Source of the DNA: Lepidostoma basale | Lineage: Eukaryota; Arthropoda; Insecta; Trichoptera; Lepidostomatidae | DNA: 64,000 bases | Assembly (NCBI GenBank): GCA_022606425.2 | Contig: JAHDVF020001303.1 | Location: forward strand, 388,517-452,516 | Direction of reading: 5' to 3' | Shown: piece by piece, positions 1-11,029 of the stretch | Numbering within the stretch: position 1 is the stretch's first letter | Layout: every line of letters starts with the position of its first letter | Notes under the pieces: model-generated | What the model was told of the DNA's origin: nothing | What the model saw: only the letters and a program-made list of their open reading frames with translations | Database searches by the model: none | Program-made: the position numbers and the translations under genes

Positions 1-400
1 AAGTTCATGAATTACGAGTGTATGTAGCTGAACTCCTCCTTAACGGCTGGACAGAATGTTCCGGATCCTATGGACAGACAGAGTGACGAACACAGAAGTC
101 CTGAATCGTGCAGGAGTAAATAGAGAGCTGCTGACATTAATCAAAGTCCGCGAGATTTCATATCTGGGTCATGTTCTACGAGGAGAAAAATATTGCCTGC
201 TGCATCTAATTTTGAAGGGAAAAATAAAGGGACGCAGGGGGACAGGGAGAATGCAGGTCTCTTGGCTGCGCAATGCGAGGGAATGGACGGGAATCGGAAT
301 TGTGGAGGAGCTATTCCGGACAGCGCAAGTTTAGGGAAGAGTTTACCAGAGTGATCGCCAACGTCGGGGGAACCTGACAGGGCACTTTAAGAAGAAGATT
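1..400 (+). mobile_element. LINE-E fragment: 3' end of a non-LTR retrotransposon
   Basis: Truncated by the window edge. Positions 56-331 read as the C-terminal part of a LINE reverse-transcriptase ORF, with the blocks LWTDRVTN, REISYLGHVLRGEKY, GRRGTGRMQVSWLRN and EWTGIG. A stop follows in the AQDRE-like block, after which the homology continues in decayed form. The catalytic YxDD region is absent, as usual for a 5'-truncated copy. The 3' end is a short GAA-rich tail (391-400). The same family recurs at 31443-32582 (+) and 57468-57680 (-). RTE-like assignment is from general resemblance only. Confidence 0.75.
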
Positions 401-659
401 ACATTCGTTATGTCGGAAAAATAATAAGATTTTTTTTAAGCACACGAAGAAAATGATTTAAAAGTTTTTTTACTAAACGGTTTCAGGTACGCGCGCTTTT
501 TGATAAAACGAACATTTGTTAAATTTAATGCCACTTAAAAATCACTAACGATAATAGTACCTACTTATCATAATGTACCAAGCACTTAGAAAATCTCAGA
601 AGACACAAGTCAGGAGCCATTACCCAGCTTTCAATAGAAGTCTACCTTATTTTACACAG
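401..659. other. AT-rich unannotated spacer
   Basis: I see no coding, RNA or repeat signature here apart from the 8-bp duplication CTTAGTTG at the right edge, which belongs to the next element. Confidence 0.5.
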
Positions 660-667
660 CTTAGTTG

Positions 668-1249
668 CAGTGGCGGTACGTTCATACAAGCCGAGAAGCC
701 GGGCTTGCCTTAAAAAATCTATATTAAAACGATGTTTTTTCGCGTTTGAGCCGTCCACGAATTAAATAATATTTAAAATTTCGCCCGAGGAGAGTGATTT
801 TATTCGTTGAAATGACCTACGTGCACGTTTTATTTCATTCATTTACGCCGTATTTTATTTTACTCACACGTACCGTAATTGAGATGCCCGCGAAAGCGCC
901 TACGTCCACATGTTTTGTTTCATGTTTTCGATGGGCAATATTGGGGTTGCAAAATGTAAAAGGGTCTTTATCGCACTAACGTATTTTTGGCTTGTAATCA
1001 TATAGCTAGGTGCATATATACCAGCAGATCTCTACAATTTCTTGTATGGATTTGAAGCCGGGCTTTATCACTCTGAAGTATGTTACTATTCGATGTGTAA
1101 CGAAGTTCATTTCTATTGTCATAATGTTATCTGTCATTTACATTATGTGCAGACATGTTATGAAAAGAAAGATTATGAAAGATTTCTTTACGAATATTTA
1201 TTTATACTTTCTTGGCTTGCCTTACTAGGTGACCCTAAGCACGCCACTG
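668..1249 (+). mobile_element. Non-autonomous hAT-type DNA transposon (582 bp), copy 1
   Basis: The element starts CAGTGGCGG and ends CGCCACTG, so its termini are short inverted repeats of the hAT type. It is flanked by a perfect 8-bp target-site duplication, CTTAGTTG, at 660-667 and 1250-1257. 8-bp duplications and CAG...CTG ends are hallmarks of the hAT superfamily. There is no transposase; the short ORFs inside (for example 1042-1254) are not recognisable and differ between copies. A second copy with its own duplication lies at 41724-42295. An autonomous partner elsewhere in the genome is inferred. Confidence 0.85.
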
Positions 1250-1257
1250 CTTAGTTG

Positions 1258-1560
1258 CTACTTCAGACAATAGCTGACATCGGCAGATTGCGAAGTGAAA
1301 ACGTGTTTGTTTAACCCCTTTAGTGCGGCTGGCTACATTAACAGTCTAAAAAAATGGTTCAGAACAGCGGCAGACTACATTTGCAGCTCACATGTGAATG
1401 AATCTTACAAACCTTTAAGCATTAGATCCTTACTAATTGAATTATTTTTTTGAGCTGTAAATGTAGTCAAGTTTGAGACCAATTTTTTTTTACTTCAAAT
1501 GAACGGGGTATACAATAATTTTACATATTTTGTGTGATTTTGGGTAACACCGTGTGATTT
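1258..1560. other. Unannotated spacer
   Basis: AT-rich. Nothing recognised apart from poly-T/poly-A runs leading into the hammerhead-like motif that follows. Confidence 0.4.
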
Positions 1561-1564
1561 CTCC

Positions 1565-1612
1565 TTCTCGACCGACGTTTCGGAGATAGTTGCAGTCTCC
1601 ATCTTCAGGGTA
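1565..1612 (-). ncRNA. Hammerhead-like ribozyme motif, decayed
   Basis: On the minus strand the order is CUGAAGA (1602-1608), then a 5-bp stem GGAGA/UCUCC, then GAAAC (1578-1582), GUCG and GUC (1570-1572). This fits the hammerhead core CUGANGA / helix II / GAAA / one-base-pair helix III / UH. One extra U lies between the core A9 and helix II. I do not see a convincing helix I, so this copy is probably inactive or works only as a dimer. Such motifs are known from Penelope-like elements and retrozymes. Confidence 0.4.
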
Positions 1613-1639
1613 ATGTGGTGGTGGTAAGGGTAATGTGGT

Positions 1640-2395
1640 GGGGTGTGATGGTAATTCATGCTAAGGAATTCCTTAGGCGAACATATAGTAAGACTTCTAG
1701 AAAATACACGTTTTCATTCTCATTAATTAGAAATATTGTTTTTTTTTATTATTAAATATTCAACTTTATAAGGTAAACAAAGCTTGTGAATATATCGTCA
1801 ATGAAATGACCCATAAAACGATATATAGTTTTTATACTACATATTGAAAACGTTTTTCCCGTAATATTGGTAAAATACACGAAAAAATATTGATTTATGC
1901 ATTAACGGGTAGATGTCAGTATTGATAAACATCTCATTATTTTGTTTTTACCTTTAAAAACGTGTATTTTTGGAGCTTTCCTGTGTGGTGTGAACGAAAT
2001 TTTATTTGGTGCCTTCGCTCGTTTATTTGCCAGAGGTAAAAAACGTTAAGTCCAATAATTTTAATAACCTACGTGAGTAATGGTTATGGCGAATTTCGCA
2101 TTATAATTTTAAATCTATTATATGGCTAGTTGCTTGAAAGAGGATAATAAATTGAAAACAACGTATTCCAATTTTAAACACAAAACAACGCCTAAATACG
2201 TGAATATGTTTTACAGTACATAACTTTTGAATTCAAAAATGTTCCTATTTTTTTTTTCAAGAAAGCTTCAAGATTTATAACTTTAGTGAAAAATAAAATT
2301 GATATCTGAATTGATTAATGCAATTAAATATTTTACCACACCCAATAAAACTGGAGGGATTATGTAACCAGAATGTAAATTAAAAGACTAGCATA
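1640..2395. other. AT-rich unannotated region
   Basis: Just before it, around 1609-1640, a GGTAATGTGGTG phrase is repeated twice. The rest is AT-rich, with no ORF of note and no match to other repeats in this window. Confidence 0.4.
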
Positions 2396-2397
2396 TA

Positions 2398-2545
2398 CAG
2401 CCGCTTACGAAATCCCCTCCGGACACCATCTACCAAAATGACCACCTAAGAGACGGAGGGACAGTTGGGCCTTATCATCACATGAGACATGACATCTTTG
2501 AGACAGATCGTTAGATCTTTTAAAAGAAAAGCAAAATAATTATGG
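2398..2545 (+). mobile_element. LINE-J 3'-end fragment
   Basis: Matches the last part of LINE-J as seen at 34670-34803: the phrases CGCTTACGAAATCC, ACACC, CACCTAAGAGA, GACATGA and CAGATCGTTAGATC occur in the same order, ending in an AAAAG-rich tail. It is non-coding or frame-broken here. Only the extreme 3' end survives. Confidence 0.55.
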
Positions 2546-2569
2546 TTTCTCTAACAATGATGTGAAACT

Positions 2570-2915
2570 CTATATTAAATAATTATGACGTGTGAAAACG
2601 GCTGTTTTCTAGAAGTTTTATTATATTTTATGATGTGAGTTACATATTTTGCCTTCCTTTGGCATTATCGAATGTAGTGAAAATCAAGCGTTTTATTAAT
2701 ATACCCGAGTTAATGGAGCAGAATGCGGTAATTTAGGTAATTGATGTGGCTTATTATTATACATTTTTAATAATCAGTAGGGGTTTCGCATTTATAAGGC
2801 ATTATCAATGTTATTTGATAATGCCATTGACAAGCGAAACATGTCATTCACACAAAATATTATAAAACTTCAAGAAAACAGACATTTTCATTTGTGTTAA
2901 TTTAAAAGTATTTAA
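2570..2915. repeat. R-family inverted repeat with a hammerhead-like motif
   Basis: Two arms in opposite orientation. The left arm is 2570-2672 (minus) and the right arm about 2813-2915 (plus). Each contains AGAAGTTTTAT.ATATTTT or its complement, an AAAACAGAC.TTTT block, and a GCGAAAC/ATGTC-type core (right arm 2834-2843). The right core reads UUGAUAA, helix II remnants, GAAAC-AU-GUC, so it is a decayed hammerhead (G8 lost). Related copies are at 7231-7337, 34090-34925, 46030-46130 and 61460-61620. Confidence 0.45.
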
Positions 2916-3019
2916 ATTTTTTTTTTTTTAATTATAACATTCCGATTAGTGTACTATTTTTGAAAAGGGCATTAAAAATGGTTTTATTTTTTAAGCTGTG
3001 CGAAATATATCTGTTGTTT

Positions 3020-3354
3020 AATAAATGAAGAAAGACATTGATAGAAAGGTTGGTGCTGGAAACAAAATAAATGGTGAGCTTAAAACTATCACTGCAAATA
3101 GAAATATAACGACTGCAAAGATGTCAGTGCACAATGGGGTTCTAGTGCCGACCCTCATTTGTGGAAATGAAACTTGGAGTTGGCAGAAAGTATAATAAAT
3201 AAAAAACAATGTATAATAGAATACCCAATGAAGAAGTAAGTAAGGAATGCAAAGTGGATGAATGCGTCCTAAATAAAATTAAAAAAGGGTAACTTAGATA
3301 GTTTTGTCATATGAAACGAATGGATGAGGGAAGAATGGTTAAAAAGATATATAC
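3020..3354 (+). mobile_element. LINE-A fragment, upstream half (interrupted)
   Basis: Reads as a decayed LINE-A reverse-transcriptase C-terminus: VHNGVLVPTLI, NETWSWQK, MYNRIPNEEVSKECK and MKRMDEGRMVKKIY, with stops and frame breaks. It is interrupted at about 3355 by a LINE-B copy in the opposite orientation and resumes at about 3939. LINE-A is recognised from its many better copies in this window (for example 31521-32049). Confidence 0.7.
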
Positions 3355-3938
3355 AAATCAAATCAAATCAAATCAGTTTATTTAACTCAATAGACATTAC
3401 AAACAGGAAAATGTTTAAGGCATCTATTAAGTACAGGTAAAATATCATAAAAATACAACAAAGTACCAGGAACACATTAGAGATGGCTCGACATTAGGAA
3501 GACAAGATACTTTCTAAAGTCAATAGTATTTGCCCCCTGAACGTACTTTCTCTAACATGAAAGACGTCGATCTCCGAGGAGACCGCGTTCAGCAGACTAA
3601 TTGCTCTTCCCACCGTTGTCACCAGAGGCAGATTGGTTCTGGCGGCCGGTAGGTAAAACAATCTGTGCTGTCGCTGTCGGAGATATCTATCGGGGACAAA
3701 AATACCAACATCCTCCAGCACGGCCGAGTTCTCGAAGTATCCCCTAATTAATCTGAAGAAATGGGTTATTAGATGTCCATCTCTTCGAAGCTGTAAAGAA
3801 TTGGTTCCGAGCATTCCCAGAAGAAATGCCGTGGGATAGAGTCACGGATAGCTACCATACTCCCTCATGTAGAGATACCTCAGAAATTTTTTCTGAACCC
3901 TCTCCAGCATAACGGAATATCTCAAGTAGTGTGAATGG
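3355..3938 (-). mobile_element. LINE-B copy inserted in LINE-A
   Basis: Minus-strand ORF at 3494-3814 (106 aa): MLGTNSLQLRRDG, THFFRLIRGYFEN, GIFVPDRYLRQRQHRLFY, LPAARTNLPL, SEIDVFHVRESTFR. This is the C-terminal end typical of jockey/CR1-like insect LINEs. Upstream coding sequence continues to about 3938 (ERVQKKFLRYL-like). The 3' tail, on the plus strand at 3355-3374, is AAATC units, meaning GATTT on the sense strand. Catalytic reverse-transcriptase motifs are absent. It splits LINE-A. Confidence 0.75.
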
Positions 3939-4144
3939 AAAAAAAATTCAGTAAGGCCAAGGAAAACGTGCCATGACAAAATTAACTTAATACTGAAAGG
4001 CGAAGTAGGAACTATCGACGAGCGTGCGTGTTACAGTATGTGAATGTAGAAGAGGCGCGAGAGTTTTGTCAGGATATAACAGTTTGGCAGTTTGTTCCAT
4101 CTTCTCTGCCTACCCCTCCGGAAATCGGCCTAATGGTTAGTTAT
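3939..4144 (+). mobile_element. LINE-A fragment, 3' half
   Basis: Continues LINE-A: RPRKTCHDKIN-like text, then the conserved 3' UTR (CTGCCTACCCCTCCGG... hairpin region) and a short GGTTAGTTA tail. It is degraded, with GAAATCGGCCTAATGG in place of the usual GGAGACGGCGTGATGG. Confidence 0.7.
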
Positions 4145-4595
4145 ATTCGGAGAAAAAAATAAGATGTCTAATTTGATATGCCTATAAAACAGTATCTAAA
4201 ATTGCATTTGAAATAAATTATGCATTTTAGAGTTAGAGTTCTTCACCTTTGAAACTCAAAATTGTCAAAGATAACACATTGAATGCCTACGAAGGATTCT
4301 TTTATGCGTGTTCCGAGAATTTCCCTGAATTTTTTAGCGATTTCTGAACGACACTACTAGTAGAGACGCTGCCTCCTCCCAATAACTTCGTGTCAAAGAA
4401 GAAAGTATTTTTTATTCAGCAGACCGAAAGTTGTTCATGGATGATTGCTACTGTTTTATAGGGAGACGATACAAATATTATTACGTTTGGTTAGGACAGC
4501 CCCTTTCCGTACGTGTCGGAAAGGGTATTGAATTATTTATTTTATAATGTATGGAAAATCATACTATGACAACTGCGTATTAGATCTATGTTTTA
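4145..4595. other. Unannotated spacer
   Basis: Nothing recognised. It holds a local inverted phrase, CCCTTTCCG...CGGAAAGGG (4501-4527), of unknown meaning. Confidence 0.4.
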
Positions 4596-4599
4596 GTTT

Positions 4600-5268
4600 C
4601 ACAATTCGAAAAAACACCAAAACTCAAATGGTATAATATGATGTTATCCGTCGCAAAAACAAAATGTCCAACAATATCCATACAGCCTCTCAGATGCAGA
4701 TTGGTTGTAGACGATAAACCCATAGAACAGGTCATGAAGTTCAGATATCTGGGTCTGGAGATATCTTGTTGCAGCGATCTATATAATGAAGTTAAAAAAC
4801 ACGTCTGATAAAGCTGCAGTTATCTCTGGATGTCTAAAGGACACTGTCTGGGACAATAAGCATATACTTGTGGAAAGCAAAATTAGAATTTATAAAACAT
4901 GCATCATCATCGAAGCAAGAGCAGACACTCTCAAAATCAAACATATCTTAAGAGTAACATAAATGAGAACATTGCAACCAATTGTAGGGAGAACCCTTAG
5001 AGACAGGATACCCAATAAAGAAATTCGCAAATCCTGCAAATTTGAAGACATAGTGAGATGGAGTAGGCAGAGAAAACGATTCTGGAGGGACCACATCGAG
5101 ATAATATGGATGCAGCAAGAATTCCTAATATCGTGATGCACGAGACTCCAGAGGGTCGTCGACCACCAACGAGATGGAGAGAATGCTGGTCGTCTTTATC
5201 ACACGAAGAAAGTTGATATCCTGCATAAACAAATCGCAAGATTACAATCAGAAGAAGAAGAAGAAGAA
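4600..5268 (+). mobile_element. LINE-J copy, C-terminal reverse-transcriptase region
   Basis: One of the two longest LINE-J copies here. In broken frames it reads VMKFRYLGLEIS, KAAVISGCLKDTVWDNKH, KIRIYKTC, EARADTLK, RTLRDRIPNKEIRKSC and VRWSRQRKRFWRDH, then a decayed end. The FRYLG..I and RIYKTC..P..TY.AETRADT blocks are typical of arthropod endonuclease/reverse-transcriptase LINE C-termini, probably RTE-like. It ends in a (GAA)n tail at 5251-5268. Several stops and frameshifts show it is dead. Confidence 0.75.
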
Positions 5269-5599
5269 TTGGGGTTCACTCATACAATCATATTTTCACT
5301 GTTATTGAATTCCCTGTAAACTCTCGAATAAATCTGATAAATTCGGATAATTTTGAATAGTAATATCAAAGACGAACATCTGTCATTTTGATGATTTGGA
5401 GCTAGCAGAATTTTCCAAGTAAACATCGGAGATTGAATTTTATAAAATCTTTGATATCTAAGTTAAAAAAAAAAACTAATCCAATGTCGGTGACAGATGT
5501 CTGTCATTGCTACTACGCTGCCAACTAATTTAAAAGAGAATCGTTCATTAAAATATTGAACACCTGACTGTTTTGGAATAAAACAGTCGGATATTAATA
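5269..5599. other. Unannotated spacer
   Basis: AT-rich. A GTGACAGATGTCTGTCATT palindrome-like phrase near 5490-5508 is the only visible structure. Confidence 0.35.
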
Positions 5600-6417
5600 C
5601 TATAGTTAACTGGAGTCACAGTAATCAAAAGCAATTCAATGTCTCTAAGTGCGTTATTCTATCTTTTACTAGAGCATTGAGAACTGTGTATCATAGATAC
5701 ACAATGAAAAATAAGCAACTAGCACATGTATCTAGAAGAAATCTCGTGATCATCTATGTGAGTAGGCTAACTTTTCATGCACATATCGAGTAGATTTGTA
5801 ACATTGCACTGTGAATATTGGGCTTCATCGTTCGGACCGGAAGAGTTTTCAGATACCCCAATGTGCTCAGAGTCCTATTCAGCGCATTGGTTCGGAGCAG
5901 ACTAGAAAGTGGTTCTGTGATGGAGCCTTCACGAGCCTATATATTCCGTTATGCTAGAGAGGGTTCAGAAAATAATTCTGAGGTATCTCTTCGCGAGGGA
6001 GTATGGTAGCTATCCTAGGCTCTTTCCATGGCATTTCTTTTAGAAATGCTCGGGACCAACTGCCTGCTTCGAAGAGATGGACATCTCAAAACCCATTTCT
6101 TTAGATTAATCAGCGGATATTTCGAGAACTCCACCGTGTTGGAAGCATTTTGGTATTTTTGTCCCTGATAGATATCTCCGACAGCGACAGCACGGATTGT
6201 TTTACCTACCGGCCGCCAGAACCAATCTGCCTCTGGTGACACCAGTAGAAAGAGCAATTAGTCTGCTGAACGCTATCTCCTAGGAGTTAGACGTCTTTCA
6301 TATTAGTGAAAGTACGTTTAGAAGAAAAATACTCTTGACTTTAGAGATATCTTGGCCTTAAACTTTAATATTGTTTGTAATGTCTGTTGAGATAATAAAC
6401 TGATTTCATTTGATTTA
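5600..6417 (+). mobile_element. LINE-B copy (longest), reverse-transcriptase C-terminal half
   Basis: In broken frames it reads NWSHSNQ, LNVSKCVILSFTR, a decayed LTFHAHIE block, LGFIVRTGRVFRYPN, LFSALVRSRLE.GSV, then RLFPWHFLLEMLGTN, RRDGHLKTHFFRLI, PDRYLRQRQHGLFYLP, ARTNLPLVTP and SLLNAIS. These are the post-catalytic blocks of a jockey/CR1-type reverse transcriptase. The 3' end has GATAATAAACTGATTTCATTTGATTT. Stops and frameshifts are frequent. The copy at 3355-3938 is the same family inverted. Confidence 0.75.
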
Positions 6418-6950
6418 ATGTGTTATATGACGACTATTCGGCACACCGTTTATTAGCCTTGAATGAGGACTGAATTGGAAAATGGAATATTGCATAGATT
6501 AAATAAATTATATAAAAAAACAAACACAAATATCAACCAATTTCTCTGAATTCAAAAAACGTCGGTTTACCATTAAACATAAAACGATTTCTCTCGCTAA
6601 ACATTTAATGAAAACACTTCATCAGTTTATACCGAAATAAAATCTACCCCAGCGGTAATATTTTGTTGAGCGATATTTCGAAAAATATGGCGTTATTTTT
6701 TAACACAAAAGAATTTACGAAATTGTCATTCTCCTAAATAATGAATCTCTTCGAAATAAAATACAATGGCTGGTGTCAGAGGAGGACGGAGATTAAACGA
6801 GGGTATTGTTCCTCGAGTGTCGGCCTTTCTCCTTCGATGTTTTTAATTACGGACTCATTAAGCAACTTTCCAAAAAATCTGTGTTACTCGTAACTACTCA
6901 AAAATGTTATTTAAATATATTATTCAACCCTTGTTAGAAGAGCTGATGAA
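6418..6950. other. AT-rich unannotated region
   Basis: No recognisable gene. A CTTCATCAGTTTAT phrase near 6618 recalls the hammerhead core but no GAAA partner is present, so I do not annotate it. Confidence 0.35.
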
Positions 6951-6954
6951 GAGC

Positions 6955-7110
6955 AAAAGAATTACAAGCCCAAGCCATCAAGGCAGCTGCAATTTCTGGT
7001 GCTATAAAATCCACAATATGGAAAAACAAAGATGAGAATCAAAAAAGTGTGCGTAAGACCATATGCCGTTGAAACAATGGCAGACACAGTCAGGTCCGAA
7101 AAACGTTCTG
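6955..7110 (+). mobile_element. LINE-J internal fragment
   Basis: Reads QAIKAAAISGAIKSTIWKNK and then, after a frameshift, a VRKTICR/ETMADTVRSEK-like block, matching the region upstream of the ETRADT block in the copies at 4600 and 34167. Both ends are lost. Confidence 0.5.
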
Positions 7111-7230
7111 GTATATTTTTTAATTTCAAACTTCCCCCGGAATCAAATAAACAGACATTATATACATGTTTAATTCTGAATGTATGATAAATAAATAAAA
7201 TATAGTTATTGTATCTTGATGTTCAATGCC

Positions 7231-7337
7231 ATATTAAATAATTAATATGAATAAAAACGTCTGTTTTCTTAGAGTTTTATTATAATTTATGGGAATTACA
7301 TATTTCGCCTTTCTTAGACATTATCAAATGCCATTCG
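7231..7337 (-). repeat. R-family repeat, single arm
   Basis: Minus strand: GCATTTGATAATGTCTAAG, AAAGGCGAAATATGTAATTCCC, then ATAAAACTCTAAGAAAACAGACG. It is the same repeat as the arms at 2570-2915. The hammerhead-like core is decayed (GAAAU instead of GAAAC). Confidence 0.45.
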
Positions 7338-8095
7338 TATCAATTAAATAAAATCATGGTCAAAATTATTATCGATTTTTTTCAAACAAAACGTATACTT
7401 TCATTCTTAATTATGTTTGTTATTGCTTAAACATCTTATTACATATTGAAAATATATTTCAAAGAACTAAGTTTAGGAAAAAATTAACCACGCATGTTTT
7501 TTTAGAGTTCACGCAAGTTCTTCTGTTAAAAGTTTAACAAGAAAAGCCTTTTTTAAAGTAAATAATAATCTTGTTTCGGAACAAAGCCGATTACAATTTT
7601 CAAGAAAACGGACCAAAAGTTTGTTCCATAAAAAGTACATCCAAATAATCCCTTTCCGATAAAGGAAACCCAATTCCCTTCATCACCATTTCATCGAAAG
7701 TAAATAATAAATCATGATAAGAGTTCTTATTTTTCGGTTAACACTTTGAGATTTAAGGCTTACTTAATACACTGTTTACAGACCTTGCTTATTTTTGTTG
7801 AAAATCTTAATTTTCTACCAATAAACAAGAATTTAAGATTTGTACCGCACAGTACGAAATAAAATCATACAAACTCTTTTATGATACTTAATTATTTGAA
7901 CCTGAGAAGATTAGCAAACAATTTTCAATAAAGCAAATTGTTATTAGTTATCGAATCTTAATAAACAAATTAAGAACTCAGAATGAAATGAGTAAACTTT
8001 GACATACTAGAGTTAATGGAGCAAAATAAGGTAATAATGGTTAATGTTAAGAAAATATGAAATTTTAATATACGTTTTATATACCATAACACAAT
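7338..8095. other. AT-rich unannotated region
   Basis: No ORF, repeat or RNA signature that I can support. Confidence 0.4.
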
Positions 8096-8105
8096 GGCCT
8101 TTACT

Positions 8106-8268
8106 GAAAAGAGACCAAGAGTCAGACCGAGGAAAAGATTGGTGGATTGCGTGGAAGACGATTGGGAGAAAATGGAAGGAGCTGGGGAATGGAGAGAGAT
8201 GGGCAGGACCGATTTAGAGGAGGCCAAGTCCTACGCCAGGATGTAGCACCGAGAAATGAATGAATGAT
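8106..8268 (+). mobile_element. LINE-G 3' end with ATGA tail
   Basis: Encodes KRPRVRPRKRLVDCVEDDWE and KMEGAGEWREM, then a decayed KSYAR-M end. The 3' junction reads GCACCGAGAA followed by ATGAATGAATGAT. LINE-G is recognised by this end and by the longer copy at 35296-35845 (-). Confidence 0.65.
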
Positions 8269-8710
8269 ATATATACCATAAACAATATCATCTTAACTCA
8301 CAAAATATAATACAAATGAATATATTTTTTAAACACTTAATTTTCAATGTCTCATAATCTAAGTACAACCAAAAGCTCCTTGGATTAAACATGTGATTAA
8401 ACAACGATTGTTTAATTCGGGATTCTTCAACTTGAGTAAAGGTCGGGAGTGATGTTGCTTGAAAAATTAACATGTTGTAACATAGGGCGATTTAAAATTT
8501 CGTTTATTTACTATTTATAATACCGTGTTTAGGTTTTACCTTGTATACATATCAATGAATTCTGTAATGTACTTTATTTCACGTGGATATAGACGATTTT
8601 TAATGATCGCGTAGTTACAAACTACAAATATTTAAGAAATATTGCTGAGAGGGGAGAGATATGGCTAAATTGCAAATATTATATAAAATTTATATAAAAT
8701 TGAAACTACT
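8269..8710. other. Unannotated spacer
   Basis: AT-rich; nothing recognised. Confidence 0.35.
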
Positions 8711-8803
8711 GTCACGTTGGAGGGTCGAAGCAGAGGAAAGAAGGAATTGGAGGTGAAAAATAATGGAGGCCAAGGCTTGATATGAGCTGTAGAGCAAGAA
8801 GAT
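8711..8803 (+). mobile_element. LINE-F 3'-terminal fragment
   Basis: Encodes WRVEAEERRNWR followed by KIMEAKA and matches, base for base over long runs, the end of the better LINE-F copy immediately downstream (9280-9345). Confidence 0.6.
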
Positions 8804-8849
8804 ATTATCGTCACCTAAATTCTTGATGAATCACAATTGGCAACAAAAC

Positions 8850-9357
8850 ATTCTTCTCTCTACTACCAGCGCTCAAATCAAGAAACGTACACTGGAAAAC
8901 CAAAATCATCCTGTATAAAACAATTATCCGAACAATAGTGACCTATGGATGTGAGGCGTGTACAATGATAGCGAAATCCACAGAGCGATTGGATACTTTT
9001 GAGAGAAGGGTGCTGCGCAGAAATCTGGGACCTGTGAATGACGGTGAAGGCTGGAGAGTGCGGCATTATGATGAGCTGTACCATATTTACAAAGCTCCCA
9101 GTCTCTCCACACAGATCGGACTGAATAGACTGAGATGGGCCGGTCACGTGCAGAGGATGCCGTCATCGCGAACCCCAAAAAGATTGCTGGAATGGCACCC
9201 AGGTGGTAGAAGACCAGTCGGACGACCAAGGCTGCGATGGGAGGATGAAGTTGGGAGAGATGGGGCGAAATTGTTACGAGTGTCAGATTGGAGGGTCGAA
9301 GCGGAGGACAGGAGGAGTTGGAGGCGAAGAATACTGGAGGCTATGTTAACGTGAGAT
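8850..9357 (+). mobile_element. LINE-F copy with an open C-terminal reverse-transcriptase reading frame
   Basis: The frame is open from about 8853 to the stop at 9352-9354 with no break. It reads SRNVHWKTKIILYKTIIR, VTYGCEACTM, LDTFERRVLRRNLGP, RLRWAGHVQRMPSSRTPKR, GGRRPVGRPRLRWEDEVG and AEDRRSWRRRILEAM. These are the TYGCE, LRWAGHV and GRPRLRW blocks that end many arthropod LINE polyproteins. The catalytic palm is missing, so it is a 5'-truncated copy. It is one of the least decayed coding remnants in the window. Confidence 0.8.
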
Positions 9358-10285
9358 CATTTTGAATTTCTTAAAAAACATAATAATATGTGTATTTTAT
9401 TATTTAAATTTAGGCAAGGAATTCAAAAGCTGTAGATGTATGTGTAGCAGTGTACTGAAAACAAATCAATGTTGCTTAATATTGTAAGCTTTTATGACCA
9501 CTTCATAAAAGTCGAGTAGCGAAGATTTTGTTTCCCTAGAGAGAGCAGAACAAATAATTCCACCAACGAAATCGTACTTAAAATTTTAGCAACAAACAGA
9601 ATGCCAATATAACCGTAATAAAACCCGTTGTTCTTAATTTGTCTTTACTACCCTTTAAAGAAAAGATGCTGAAGCGACAGCCTTTATGACTCATTTGGTT
9701 TCCCGGCAGACAGATTTAGTGATATTTCGAATGTCTACCTTCCGTTTTTCCTATTAAACACATTTCCACAAAGGGTTTTAGTATATCACAATGAGGATTT
9801 TACAGCGAAATCTCCAAAATTGTAATCTTCTAATTTAACTTTAATAAGACGATACAACTGAAATTCAAGTTTTTCTTCGCGAGAGTTTATTGCGATTACT
9901 GAATACCCTAAAGTAATTCTCTTGGATGAAAAGGTAGCGTCCTGGGATTTTAAATGTAAACTGAAATCTTAAATAGAGATTAAAGAAGTGTGGGATATTT
10001 TAAAAGGGCGTTCATCATTTTCGTTTTTATTTATTTCGATGTCGTATACATTAACAATGAATTGCATTATTAATTGTTGACTGGTTTATAATGAAATATC
10101 GACACATCAATCGATTAAATATTCCTGTGTTTTATATTTTATAAATAACCATTTATAAACTTAAGACATTAACACCGTGGAATCATTAAATATGAATTAT
10201 TGTGAATTAAACATTTTTTAAATAAACTTAAGGCGCATTATTTAAATAATCTGTGGAATTCTATAATGACGATTTTTAATGATAT
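9358..10285. other. AT-rich unannotated region
   Basis: No gene or repeat that I recognise over about 900 bp. Confidence 0.4.
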
Positions 10286-10289
10286 TGTT

Positions 10290-10332
10290 CTCCCGTTGAT
10301 GAAGGTGAAAATCCTTCGAAACATGTCAAGAA
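10290..10332 (+). ncRNA. Hammerhead-like motif, decayed
   Basis: UUGAUGA (10296-10302; core C3 replaced by U), AAGG...CCUU pairing for helix II, GAAAC (10318-10322), AU, GUC (10325-10327). The GAAAC-AU-GUC ending is the same as at 45933 and 47766. Confidence 0.35.
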
Positions 10333-11025
10333 AAAAATATTTTTTAAATGGAAAAAATAATGATTTTATTCATAAAAAAATTTTTCTGAATCTAAACACT
10401 GTTTTACATTAGAAAAAATGCCGTTTTCGTTGATATTTTTAAGAAAATCTAACAAATGCGAAACACGTTCTTTATTTAAAATGTATAATAAAACATATAG
10501 AAAAACGAACGAGTTTAACATCCCTGCCATCCCATCAAAAAACAACAAATATATTAAAATTCTATAATAAGTGTTGACATTTTACCACAATATTTCTGCA
10601 AAAACATGAGATTTCTGTTGGATTAATTACATAACTTGATAAAGACGAACTGTTAAAATTATCTGAATAGAGAAGCGTTCAAACGAATAACGTTTCGAAT
10701 TAGCAGCCCTTCATCAATGGACGGATCAGCAAAGCGACAAATGCAACAGTGAGGAGAGTTAATTTTAGGGATAGGATGTGAAAACGTTTTCGATCTACCG
10801 ATCAAAGGGCGCGGGTCTAGGCGCTCGCCCGAGGAGAGACGCTTACACGATCAAAGCCCGTAATAAGCCAGTCCTGCTGGAACTTCCTGCGAATTAACCG
10901 CTACAGCGAACAAGGAATAGCAGCCACTGCGCATTGATATCCCACCTCTAGTATCTATCTTGCTTGGTAGAATATAATGTATTTGTAAATGTTAATCTGA
11001 TATAATATAAACAAAAGAAGAACTA
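10333..11025. other. Unannotated region with one decayed hammerhead-like motif
   Basis: Minus strand 10685-10730 reads UUGAUGA, AGGGCUGC..., GAAAC-GU-U, a further decayed motif. 10795-10870 is a GC-rich patch with no recognised content. Confidence 0.3.
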
Positions 11026-11029
11026 ATTA

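Noticed and set aside
3494..3814. Host protein gene on the minus strand
   Set aside because: The 106-aa frame is the C-terminal end of LINE-B and recurs with the same 3' UTR at 5600-6417.
6590..6640. Hammerhead motif at CTTCATCAGTTTAT
   Set aside because: The CUGAUGA core is there on the minus strand but no GAAA or GUH follows at workable spacing.
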